From contig CM047431.1 in the NCBI GenBank assembly GCA_026168455.1, positions 14,620,183 through 14,684,182 of the forward strand: DNA of 64,000 nucleotides, in the 5' to 3' direction. The notes under the pieces are model-generated. The model was not told where the DNA came from. It saw only the letters and a program-made list of their open reading frames with translations, and searched no databases. Below, in pieces: positions 55,089 to 64,000 of the stretch. The position numbers and the translations under genes were made by a program. Within the stretch, counting starts at the first letter, position 1. Every line of letters begins with the position of its first letter. Source of the stretch: Theocolax elegans (Eukaryota > Arthropoda > Insecta > Hymenoptera > Cerocephalidae).

Positions 55089-57346
55089 TCTATATTATAT
55101 TAAAATTCATCCGTTCTCCGGTGTCCGGCGGTGGTGTCCGGTCTCCTGTTGTAAGAATTAAGAGTATCTTGTGGAGTGTAAGGGTTAACGCTGATATTTC
55201 GGGAATTTCTGAATTATTTCGGGATAACTTCACTAAATACGGGATTTCCTGGATATTTCGGGAATTTTTGAGGTATTCCGGGATAACTCCACTAATTTCG
55301 GGATTTTCTGCAAGTCTCGGGGTTTTCTGCGGTATTTCGGGATAACTCCACCAATTTCGGGATTTGCTGGATGTATCGAGATTTTCTGACGTGTTCCGGG
55401 ATAACTGCACCACTTTCGGGATTTCCTGGATGTTTCGGGATTTTCTGACGTATTCCGGGATAACTGCACCACTTTCGTGATTTCCTGGATATTTCGGGAT
55501 TTTCTGTGGTATTACGGGATAAATCCAGCGATTTCGTGAATTCCTTGATGTTCCGGGATTTTCTGAGGTATTCCGGAATAAATCCACCAATTTCGGAATT
55601 TCCTGGATGTTTCGAGATTTTCTGACGTATTCCAGGATAACTGCACCACTTTCGGGATTTCCTGGATGTTCGGGATGGTATTTCGGGATTTTCTGTGGTA
55701 TTTCGGGATTTTCTGTAGTATTCCGGGAACTCCACTAATTTTGTGATTTCCTGGATGTTTCGAGATATTCTGAGGTATTCCGGAATAAATCCACCAATTT
55801 CGGAATTTTCTGGATGTTATGGGATTTTCTGTGACATTTCGGGATAAATTCACTAATTGAGGGATTTCCTGGATATTTCGGAATTTCCTGTGGTATTCCG
55901 GAATAAATCCACCAATTTCGGAATTTCCTGGATGTTTCGAGATTTTCTGACGTATTCCGGGATAACTGCACCACTTTCGGGATTTCCTGAATGTTTCGGG
56001 ATTTCCTGGATATTTCGGGATTTTCTGTGGTATTTCGGGAATTTTTTATGTATTCCGGGATAACTCCACCAATTTCGAGATTTTCTTAATATTTCGATCA
56101 TTTCTGAGGTATGCCGGGATAAATTTAATAATTTTGGGATTTAGCGGATACTTCGGGAATGTCTGAGTTATTTCGGCTGGAATTTCAGGGAATTTTGAGT
56201 ATTCCGGGATAACTCCACTAATTTCGGGATTTTCTGCAAGTCTCGGGGTTTTCTGCGGTATTTCGGGATAACTCCACCAATTTCGGGATTTGCTGGATGT
56301 ATCGAGATTTTCTGACGTGTTCCGGGATAACTGCACCACTTTCGGGATTTCCTGGATGTTTCGGGATTTTCTGACGTATTCCGGGATAACTGCACCACTT
56401 TCGTGATTTCCTGGATATTTCGGGATTTTCTGTGGTATTACGGGATAAATCCAGCGATTTCGTGAATTCCTTGATGTTCCGGGATTTTCTGAGGTATTCC
56501 GGAATAAATCCACCAATTTCGGAATTTCCTGGATGTTTCGAGATTTTCTGACGTATTCCAGGATAACTGCACCACTTTCGGGATTTCCTGGATGTTTCGG
56601 GATTTTCTGACGTATTCCGGGATAACTGCACCACTTTCGAGATTTCCTGGATATTTCGGGATTTTCTGTGGTATTACGGGATAAATTCCCAAATTTCGGG
56701 ATTTTCTGGTTATTTCAAGATTTTCTGTGGTATTTCGGGAATTTTTTATGTATTCCGGGATAACTCCACCAATTTCGAGATTTTCTTAATATTTCGATAA
56801 TTTCTGAGGTATGCCGGGATAACTTCATTAACTTTGGGATTTCCTGCATATTTCGAGAATTTGTGAGTTATTTCGGGATACTTCACTAATTACGGGATTT
56901 TCTCGATATTTCGGGAATTCGTTTGGTATTCCGGGATAACTCCACTAATTACGGGATATAATATTATAAAGCGTGTAAGCACTTTTGCCAGTACTCCAAT
57001 GTTTGTATATTTTTGTACCTAATTAAATTATTATATTAAGAAACATACCTATAATTAATATTATAAGTAATTAATAATAAATAATAGTCACTACATACAT
57101 AAATAATGTAAAAGTAATGTAAAGTGGTCACAGTAATACTAACAAACAGTACTGTCAGACTAATAATTTTTAACAACTTAAATAATATATTTTAATGTAA
57201 TATATATTTTATTTGATGATTCGTTCTGTTTTTTTATCACATTGAAATATACGTTTTTACACATTTTTCATCATACTCTATTACAAAGGTGTAAAATGAG
57301 TGAGAAAGGTGGATAAGAAAATTAAAATTTTATTTTTGATTTATCA
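55089..57346 (+). repeat. Helitron-like repeat, first of a head-to-tail pair
   Basis: It starts TCTATATTATATTAAAATTC after an A, continues with CATCCGTTCTC, GGTGTCCGG and AGGGTTAACGCTGA, then holds a large minisatellite. Its 3' part (57120-57346) recurs at about 57948-58190. The TC(TA)n start after A resembles Helitron 5' ends, but I see no hairpin-CTRR end, so the class is uncertain. Confidence 0.45.
55192..56956. repeat. Minisatellite, 59-bp period, ~30 units, with higher-order duplication
   Basis: Units contain three related sub-blocks built on TTCGGGATTT, for example TTTCGGGATTTCCTGGATG, TTTCGGGATTTTCTGACG and TATTCCGGGATAACTGCACC. The spacing between equivalent units near 55401 and 55460 is 59 bp. 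A block of several units at about 55275-55660 recurs nearly identically at about 56206-56610, showing a second level of duplication. The long minus-strand frames (repeating NPETSRKSRKW) arise because 59-bp units happen to lack stops; they are not supported as genes. Confidence 0.85.
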
Positions 57347-58195
57347 TCTATATATATATATCAAAATTCATCCGTTCTCTGGTGTCCGGTATCCCAAAAG
57401 TTACAAGAATTAAACGTATGTGTGGAGTGGAAGGGTTAACGCTGAATACGACATCCACACATCATTTATCTCGCATCTAATGATAGGTTTAGGAGGAGTC
57501 ATAAGGGGGGGGGGGTAAAATTAGAAACTTTTTTAAATATTTTATAGAGGTTATCGGTATATATGAATTAGATTATGACGACCATTCTTTTTTATTCTAA
57601 AAAAACTAAGATGAGGTTTTTGGTTACGGTGAATAGCGATATGATAATCACTCTTCATTTATCTTCCATTTATTGCTAGATGGAGGAGGGGCAAGAGGGG
57701 GAGGGGGGAAATAAAATTAGTAAAATTCCAAAAATAATTTAGGGGTTTCGGTACAGGTGAATAACAATATGACAACCACTCTTTTTTATCCCCTATTTTA
57801 AAGATGAAGGAAGGCGGGAGGAAGGGTCAACATTGAATATGACAACCAGTCTTAATGTATCCCCCATGTAATGATTGAGTGGTAGGGGGTAAGAGGGGGG
57901 TTTAGTAGAAAAATTCCAAAAATATTTTATAGGGGTTTTCGGTAAAAAAAAGGGGTCACAGTAATACGAACACTGACAAAAACAGTACTATTACTCTAAT
58001 AAATTTTAAAAACATATATAATATAATATATATAATTTAATGTAATACATATTTAGTTTGACGATACGTTTTATTTTTTTTATTACATTTATATAGATTT
58101 TTTTTTACAAACATTTTTCATCATCTCCTATTTCTAAGATGTAAAATGCGTGAGGAAGGTGGTTAAAAAATTTAAAATATTATTTGTCTTTCATT
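57347..58195 (+). repeat. Helitron-like repeat, second copy, with G-rich tandem units
   Basis: It starts TCTATATATATATATCAAAA after an A and matches the first copy's start (CATCCGTTCTC, GGTGTCCGG, AGGGTTAACGCTGA). In place of the minisatellite it holds about four diverged units (57438-57945) with words such as GAATATGACAACCACTCTT, G-runs and ATTCCAAAAATATTTTATAG. Its 3' part matches 57120-57346. Confidence 0.45.
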
Positions 58196-59410
58196 TTTTT
58201 AATGTAATACCAAATGTAATATTAAAATAACTTTTATAATTAATAGTCAATTTTTATTATTGTAATTGTATAATATCATTTATATTTTTTGTTTACAATT
58301 ACTAATATTCTTTTTTATAAAAGATTTTTGAAAATAAAACAAAATTAATAAAATGTGAAAATAAATCTTTTAGACAGAATTTTAATCAGAAAAAATTTTT
58401 TATAAATTTAATTATGACGTATAATTATTTGTTTGAAAGAATAATTGAATACATGCGATGCATTAGCTGAGTTTAGTAATTTTGTATGAAATTTTACATT
58501 CAAAGAATCATTTTATATTCTAATTTTTGTTGTTGAAAATATTATTCTGGTATAAAAATAACACATTTGTTACTAGATTGATGTAGCTTCTTACAGGAAA
58601 AGTGTGGAAATATTGTAAGTAATGTGTTACTACGTATTAAAGATTAAAATTAAAATTCTTTACTCCAGTGTAAGTTTTATCATGTCGATTATTTTTAATT
58701 TTTTTTAATCATTTCAGTAATATATAGAAATATGTTCAGTATCTATAAACTCTTGTGTAATTGACTAAGATTAAATAAGTATATACAATGTTGCAAATAT
58801 AATACATTGTTATTTTTATTTTATTGACAAAAAAAAATTGATTGTAACTGAATACTAGGTTAATTAATTACACATTAGATTATATTTTAGATTTTTATTC
58901 AATTAAATTGTAAAATTATAAATTAAAAAAAAATTTAAAAAATAAGTATATATTTTGTGTAATTTTGACTATTTTTAATTTTGAATTGTTGCTAGTTTTA
59001 TATTAAAATTCGATTCTTCGAGAAAAAAATCACAAAATATAGTAATCATTATTAGTAATTATGAGGACACTATGGCGCGCTAAAACAAATGTGACTCATG
59101 CGGTCAGTCACAGCGACTCGGACGGTCGCGATTTTTTAAGAAGTTTGTTGGTACAGCATCGTAATCAAATATGACGCAGACGATTTAAAATTTAAAATGC
59201 TTATCCTTTAAGAGTTTATAGTATAGGTCATGAAATAAATAATTAAAATATAACTATCAAATATTTTGTGAATTGTGTGTTGAATTGTTATATTTTTTAT
59301 AGGTATATTTCTTAGGTGTAATATAAGTATTTAGAGACATGTTTTCTGTAAACTTTTTCCATGCATACTTGGATTTGATATCAATCTTCTTATTATTTCT
59401 TTCTTTACTC
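58196..59410. other. AT-rich region, nothing recognised
   Basis: I see no supported feature apart from a short GC-richer patch near 59070-59140. Confidence 0.5.
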
Positions 59411-59838
59411 ACACAAGGGGAGTACTTGATCTCCGGGAAACGGATCTTATCCTAACTTTGGTATGTGTTTTGTAATATAAAATTATGAAGAAAGCCAAGT
59501 TATTCCTTGCCAATGGACACTTTTACGAAAGTTATTCGACATCTAATAATAATAGCAGTAAAAATTACTTCCAATTTGACCGCTTATAACTCGGAAACAA
59601 ATAAAGATAGGCACTCAAACCAAAAACCAGAAGAAAGTTTAGTTCAAGTAGATATGGATTGAAAAAAAGAAGCTTAAATTGCTTAATCTGTAGAAAAGTT
59701 ACGAAGTAAATAAGAGTAACTATCGTAAAAGTGGTCATTGTCAAGGAATAACTTGGCTTTCTTCATATTTTTATATTATAAAAGACATACCAAAGTTAGG
59801 ATAAGATCCGTTTCCTGGAGGTCAAGTTCTTCCCTTGT
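59411..59838. mobile_element. Foldback MITE, ~428 bp
   Basis: The left arm ACAAGGGGAGTACTTGATCT through GGATCTTATCCTAACTTTGG and AAGAAAGCCAAGTTATTCCT has its complement at about 59690-59838, ending CTTCCCTTGT. The loop is about 130 bases. It has no coding capacity. Confidence 0.7.
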
Positions 59839-59940
59839 CAGTAACGGCGTATACAAATACTTGGTCTTATTTTGACCCATAGTTATAGACTTACCAGATT
59901 GAAATGTGTGAAATTGTTGTTGACGAATAGTACATACGAC

Positions 59941-59954
59941 CCCCCCCCCCCCCC
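59941..59954. repeat. Poly-C tract
   Basis: A run of 14 C in AT-rich surroundings. Confidence 0.9.
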
Positions 59955-60133
59955 GCTATACGTATTTGTTGTCGTTTATCACGTGATATACTAATTGACA
60001 TCTTAATTGTATAAAAGAATATTGAAACAAAACTTTAACTGTAAGTATTTTTATAAAATCAGCTTTTTTTGAATAAACAATTTAAATTAATAAATAAAAA
60101 GAAATGATCTTTTCGAGCTATTTTTATTTTATT

Positions 60134-60180
60134 GCCAACGTTTCAACCCATTAACTTCATATTACGGTCATTTTCAGGGC
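60134..60180 (-). ncRNA. Hammerhead-like motif, left arm
   Basis: On the minus strand GCC-CTGAAAA ... GGGTT-GAAACGTT-GGC. Stem I (GCC/GGC), a GACC/GGTT stem II and the ACGT stem III are present, but the CUGANGA box reads CTGAAAA, with the conserved G8 lost, so it is probably inactive. Confidence 0.45.
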
Positions 60181-60239
60181 TCGAGTTGTAACTTTGACTC
60201 CTCTGTGATACGGAGTAGAAACTTTAGCTTAGTACAAAA

Positions 60240-60286
60240 GCCCTGAAGATCATAGTAATATGGAGTTAATCGGTTGAAACGTTGGC
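60240..60286 (+). ncRNA. Hammerhead-like motif, right arm
   Basis: GCC-CTGAAGA ... GAAACGTT-GGC keeps both core boxes, the ACGT stem III and U as the base before the cleavage point, and stem I pairs GCC with GGC. Stem II is poorly formed in this copy, which weakens the call. Confidence 0.45.
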
Positions 60287-60329
60287 AATAAAATAAAAAT
60301 AGCTCGAAGAGATCATTGTTTTTTATTTA

Positions 60330-60960
60330 TTAACCATACAAAAAACGAGCATAAATCATTTACAATTTAAATGACTCTATTAAAGAAATATTAAGAAAGT
60401 GATAATGGCAAGGTACAAAGGTCAGGAATCGGACAGCAAAGGTTAAGAAAAGTTGATGTAATTATATTCTGTTACAATATTTTTACAATATGATTTATAC
60501 GTCGATTACAATATTTTATACATACATACGTTTGCAATATATTATTAATTATGAAATATTCTATCGTTGACTAATTTTACAATATCCTCAGTGTGTAACA
60601 TTATTATTTCATACATTATATAACGTATTATATTCAAACTTAAAGCATTTTTCACACTAACAGTTACATCCTCATTAATTTTTTAATAAATCGAACCGAT
60701 AATTTCATCGTCAATGTCAGATGTGATATCTATAATATCGATATATTTAGTTATCTGAGCATTATGCATACTAACATTTGTATTGTGTATAAAGTTAATG
60801 GTTTTCTAAGTCAAATCAGTTACAAACGACGATATATTATTTAAATATTTTAATCTTTCGTTAATACATGTACTCACATTTTTCAAGTTATCAAATGTAT
60901 TTTTTCATAACTGCGGTACGACGAAATCGCTTTACAGGAGGACCTCGTATTGGTCTATGA
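60330..60960. other. AT-rich region, nothing recognised
   Basis: Possible decayed coding near the right end belongs to the Maverick-type cluster, but it cannot be read reliably. Confidence 0.4.
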
Positions 60961-61060
60961 TCTTCTTCAATTTCAATCACCTTGTCATTGTGTTTATACG
61001 TGCATCTCAAAACCCACCCATAAATGTAAACTTGTTGATCTTAGAGTTCATTTGAAGACC

Positions 61061-61324
61061 TCAAAAATACCCATCAACTTCTTGCAGAATTAAGCAAAAT
61101 TCGGACCAACCTTCTTTTGAAAAGGTTACATTGATGAAATCTGCAGCTAGCACTCTTACCACAGGAAATACATGATTTTCTCCTAAATCGTTGTACTCCA
61201 GACCAATAAGGATTTTTTTAGTGAATGATTTATTAAACGAGTATAAACGACTTAGTATCTGTTGTGAAGATGGTTTCTGGTAGGAAAACTTGGTATATTC
61301 ATTGTCTGCTTGATTGTTAATCAT
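61061..61324 (-). pseudogene. Uncharacterised Maverick-linked fragment
   Basis: This is an 87-codon frame with DNEYTKFSYQKPSS and KKILIGLEYNDLGENHVFP, then KEGWSEFC. I do not recognise a domain with certainty; I place it with the Maverick-type cluster by position, strand and codon style. It ends with a stop, after which similar composition continues toward 60961, suggesting a longer, broken gene. Confidence 0.4.
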
Positions 61325-61354
61325 CGTCCCGCGGTAACTTAATAATATTGAGCT

Positions 61355-61699
61355 TTAAGACACTGACGATACCCTCACCTTATCGTCCTCTTTTATACTA
61401 ATGAAAAAATTATTTCCGAGCGTGGTCGTAACGTGCATGCACTGAGACACATTATTCTCGTGACCATTAGTCACGTAAATTTTATAGTAAACACATCTTG
61501 GAATTAATTTGTGAAAATATCTGACGATGCATCCGTCATTACCATTACCCACGAATGTTGTACCAGCATTTATATATTCTACACCTATTCTTACAGTGTC
61601 ATCGTTCTTCGAAAGATCAGCGGAAAAAAGCTTAAGAAATTTCTGTAATCCAACACTCCTACTCATGTAACTAAAAACAAAATACAATATTGTCCACAT
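61355..61699 (-). pseudogene. Protease C-terminal end fused to an uncharacterised frame
   Basis: The start of this frame (MWTILYFVFSYMSR) overlaps the protease frame at 61663-62073 and may be part of that protein after a frameshift. The rest (IGVEYINAGTTFVG, YYKIYVTNG) shows no domain I recognise. It is part of the minus-strand Maverick-type cluster. Confidence 0.35.
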
Positions 61700-62073
61700 A
61701 CGTTGGATGAATCATTTTGCATTTGCTGCGAATTCCAACGAAAGCGCTTACAATTTTTATTTATTTTATTAATATGCAATGGTATAAATGGAGGGTTTCC
61801 GTAACTATAAAGTAATATCCAATTTTTACCAACGTACACTGTAACCCAATGCATACCATGTTTCGTATGATCATCAGTATTAAAGTCAAAAGTCGTCGGT
61901 TTCATCCACACTCGTGGTATCGGATCTGCTGGGAATACACTGTGTGACTTCGAATGCTGGACAAATGTTTCAGTATTTCTAAACTGTTTATCGCAAAGTT
62001 GCATTGGTACACTAAAATCGAATTCAATGGGTATATTTCGTTTTTCTGAGTTTAATTGAAATGAATTATTCAA
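61663..62073 (-). pseudogene. Adenovirus-type (Ulp1-fold) cysteine protease, partial
   Basis: In Mavericks this enzyme is a maturation protease. The frame has MHWVTVYV (catalytic His region), then LYSYGNPPF, where the acidic residue usually found as YDSYG is Ser here. Next come FRWNSQQMQ (Gln of the oxyanion hole) and SNVCGQYCILFL (catalytic Cys). Order and spacing fit the adenain/Ulp1 fold found in Polintons. Start upstream of the first methionine is possible. The loss of the Asp may inactivate it. Confidence 0.65.
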
Positions 62074-62159
62074 CGCGCAATTATATTGTAAATATAATCT
62101 TTTTAATCCGTAATGAATACAGTATGTATTACTTCATGGTAAATTTTGAAAATTTTCTT

Positions 62160-62345
62160 ATACCATCAGTTAACCGGTCAATACCTATCGAAGGTATAAC
62201 GAGCCAGTGACCACTAAAATCATAGTTCACCGAAACAATTGCAACTTCCTTAGGAGTTACTACACCTTTATTTTCTTTTAAACACTGAATGTCGACTCGT
62301 ACTGTTTCGCGTAAATGCTGTATTTTACACTAACCGTGAAACAGA
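62160..62345 (-). pseudogene. Uncharacterised Maverick-linked segment (copy E1)
   Basis: On the minus strand the frame gives FSGHWLVIPSIGIDRLTDGI and stops soon after. A shorter related segment occurs at 63363-63440 (LIDIDRLTDDIRKQL). It lies between capsid-like and protease sequences. The function is unknown. Confidence 0.4.
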
Positions 62346-62609
62346 TCCATCTATAAATCATTTACCCGCTATAATCGACCATTACTTGTCTTGACTCATC
62401 AGTTTCTTATATGTTTTCAAATTCAGCATAAATTATACAATTGACGGTTGTGTACAACGGATCATCGAATCTTAAGTCTAATCGAATGCTACCGTGTCTA
62501 ATCAAGTTCCAGTGCGCGTGATCGTTCGCTGACAAGTCAGGTGTAAAGTCAAAGGCAAGTAGACAAAAACCATTAGGGTATGATTAACGTGTAATTTTGT
62601 TACCCTCGT

Positions 62610-63155
62610 TTAAAAAGTGTATACCTGTACTAGAAAATAATGTGTGGTAGGCCGCAACGTACAACTGATTCGTTTTAAAATAAGGTTGTAACGCCTTGAC
62701 GGTATCTGTACACCATCTACGTATAAGCACAAAAAATTAATGTTAAGGTTTTCAAAATTAAAAGGTTTAAAATTTTTATGTCCGTTAAAAACCTTATTTT
62801 TCACGAAACCGACAATTATCCTTTTCGGTAATTGACCAAGAATTACGTTATCTAATGTTTCTCCGTGTACACCATTGTGCATTGTAAAAGCCTTAACTTC
62901 CACTCGTGTTACAGGATATATTGCTGTAGTTTTTGACAGAGCTTTTGCATGGGCTAATAATACTCCTAATAGACTTTTTGTAATCTAAAAGTTTAATACG
63001 ATTTGTAAGACCGACATTACCACCCTCCGAGTAGTCCATTTTTCCTGGTGTATCATCGGACCACAAGACAGTTGTAAGGTGTGACTCTTTTGCAGCGCTA
63101 CCATAGTTTAATAATGTTTCTATGTATACACGATAAGCATATGAATTATTCGTAA
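62610..63155 (-). pseudogene. Maverick-type capsid-like protein, middle part (F54H12.2-like)
   Basis: The minus-strand pieces read ETLLNYGSAAKESH and SDDTPGKMDYSEGG, then after a frameshift VEVKAFTMHNGVHGETLDNV, ILGQLPKRIIVGFV and PFNFENLNINFLCLYVDG. This pattern matches the F54H12.2-like protein family, which accompanies Maverick/Polinton elements and is viewed as a virion-type protein. Most of the C-terminal half continues in broken frames to about 62460. Confidence 0.65.
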
Positions 63156-63302
63156 TGGGTAATCATTGTCGTATTCAAAATCAATAACCTCACGAGCTGT
63201 CAGTTTCTGTATAAATAACCATTTTTCTTTATCTCGTGTATAGATCGTACGTGCGTTCTTTGTAATTTCTTTCAAACGTCTCATTAACATCTTTATTGAC
63301 AC
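63120..63302 (-). pseudogene. Uncharacterised small frame in the Maverick-type cluster
   Basis: A 60-codon frame (RRLKEITKNARTIYT, REVIDFEYDNDYPLR) lies between the two capsid-like copies and overlaps the start of one. No domain is recognised; it may be a captured or rearranged piece. Confidence 0.3.
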
Positions 63303-63531
63303 TTCAACTTCGGTAATAATCTATACTGTGATGAAGGTTCGTTAACCAGTTGTTTTCTTATATCGTCAGTTAACCGATCGATATCTATCAATCGTGTAAC
63401 GAACCAGTAGAAGTTACTACATCTTCTTTTACTTTAAAATACTGAATATCGATGATTATATCCATTATGACTTTATGTGATTAAATACATTACCGTGCAA
63501 ATGTCCAATCTTAGCCAGACTTATTGTAATT

Positions 63532-64000
63532 CAAAAGTTTAATACGATTTGTGAGATAGACATGACCTCCCTCTGAGTCGTCTATTTTTTCTGTTGTATC
63601 ATCGGACCACAACACAGTTAAAAGGTGTGACTCTTTTGCAGCGCTACCATAGTTTAATAATGTTTCTATGTATACACGATAAGCATATGAATTATTCGGC
63701 GGTAATACCGGTTTAGAATTAAAAACACGTCTGCTTAGTTAAACATCGAATGCATAAAATTGTTAATAGTTCCTGATTTCTTCAATTGCTGTAGTGTAGC
63801 GTCATCAATTTCTTCATCATTATGTTTTCAGAAGATACGTAAACTTAACATAGTGTGCGCAAGATCAAGATATTCGCCTTTGTTTGCAGATATTACACAC
63901 TCAATAGGTGAATAACTTGTTAATGACGAGATAGGTTTGTACTGAACCCATTCCGATCCTTCAATGGTTGTTTGGGTTGGTGGAATCTTAAATAAGAGTA
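63532..64000 (-). pseudogene. Maverick-type capsid-like protein, N-terminal part (second copy)
   Basis: From the right edge the frame reads FKIPPTQTTIEGSEWVQY, KGEYLDLAHTMLSLR and INNFMHSMFN, then, after a broken patch, VYIETLLNYGSAAKESH. The last part (63532-63697) is a near duplicate of 62989-63155. The N-terminal part is present only here. Stops and frameshifts occur. Confidence 0.6.

Larger units (their letters stand above)
60090..60325. repeat. Inverted pair of Penelope-type hammerhead segments
   Basis: Arms at about 60090-60180 and 60238-60325 are reverse complements (GCCCTGAA..., GGTTGAAACGTTGGCAATAA, AAAATAGCTCGA) around a 57-base spacer. Each arm carries one hammerhead-like motif pointing outward from the spacer. 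Confidence 0.65.
60961..64000 (-). mobile_element. Maverick/Polinton-type element remnant (continues beyond window)
   Basis: Minus-strand remnants include an adenovirus-type cysteine protease and a capsid-like protein, and linked uncharacterised frames. Protease plus capsid genes in one cluster is the Polinton/Maverick (or related adintovirus-like) signature. No DNA polymerase B, integrase or ATPase is in the window; they may lie to the right. Frames are broken in several places, and part of the capsid region is duplicated. Confidence 0.7.

Noticed and set aside
55090..56692. Long minus-strand frames of 79-166 codons with repeated NPETSRKS-type units
   Set aside because: They follow from a 59-bp minisatellite with few stop codons; since 59 is not a multiple of three, all three frames look alike. 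No start context, domain or conservation supports a protein.
55089..56956. CRISPR array
   Set aside because: Units are contiguous minisatellite repeats without unique spacers, and the context is eukaryotic.

Overview
The window looks like a transposon-dominated stretch of an arthropod nuclear genome, most likely an insect. It is AT-rich with GC-richer islands, and it holds Ty3/gypsy and BEL/Pao LTR elements, several non-LTR families, tRNA-like SINEs, Helitron traces, foldback MITEs, Penelope-type hammerhead motifs and a Maverick/Polinton gene cluster. No complete host gene was recognised. One short open block with splice-like borders (48976-49145) is the only candidate host exon. A run of exactly 100 N (18453-18552) is a scaffold gap.

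Layout. 1-1440: two 3' fragments of one non-LTR family set in (TC)n microsatellites. 2600-4150: arms of palindromic MITEs beside (TA)n and two tRNA-like repeats. 4252-12085: a Ty3/gypsy element on the minus strand (gypsy-A) with 1028-bp LTRs and a CAAT target duplication. It codes only for gag and protease remnants and carries a nested solo LTR and a nested palindromic MITE. 12.5-18.4 kb: a Helitron helicase fragment, a tandem array built from a TIR element, several foldback elements (one inside another) and a Helitron-like 3' end beside the gap. 19.4-20.7 kb: a tRNA-like repeat and the only full-length copy of the palindromic MITE. 23.1-24.2 kb: a Ulp1-like protease fragment with a Helitron-like hairpin downstream.

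25903-36395 is a young, nearly complete Ty3/gypsy element (gypsy-B) on the plus strand. It has near-identical 1122-bp LTRs, an ACAT target duplication, a primer-binding site, a polypurine tract, gag with one amber stop, and a pol reached by a predicted -1 frameshift at GGGAAAC. Its 3' end carries a direct duplication of about 1.3 kb covering the end of pol and half an LTR.

37-49 kb holds a 108-bp tandem repeat with nuclear-receptor-like palindromes, two decayed non-LTR elements, a SINE, a hammerhead-ribozyme-like motif, a broken BEL/Pao pol and a broken Mutator-like transposase. 49.3-54.5 kb holds a TA-flanked TIR element, a gag fragment related to gypsy-B, the longest copy of the (TC)n-associated non-LTR element and a second palindromic MITE family. 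55.1-58.2 kb is a head-to-tail pair of repeats; the first contains a 1.8-kb minisatellite of 59-bp units. 60.1-60.3 kb has two hammerhead-like motifs in inverted orientation. From about 61 kb to the end, minus-strand remnants match Maverick/Polinton-type genes: an adenovirus-type cysteine protease and a capsid-like protein with a partial local duplication.

The genes do not form a host pathway. The window is a layered record of insertions: microsatellites receive elements, elements receive other elements, and tandem duplication then reshapes them.
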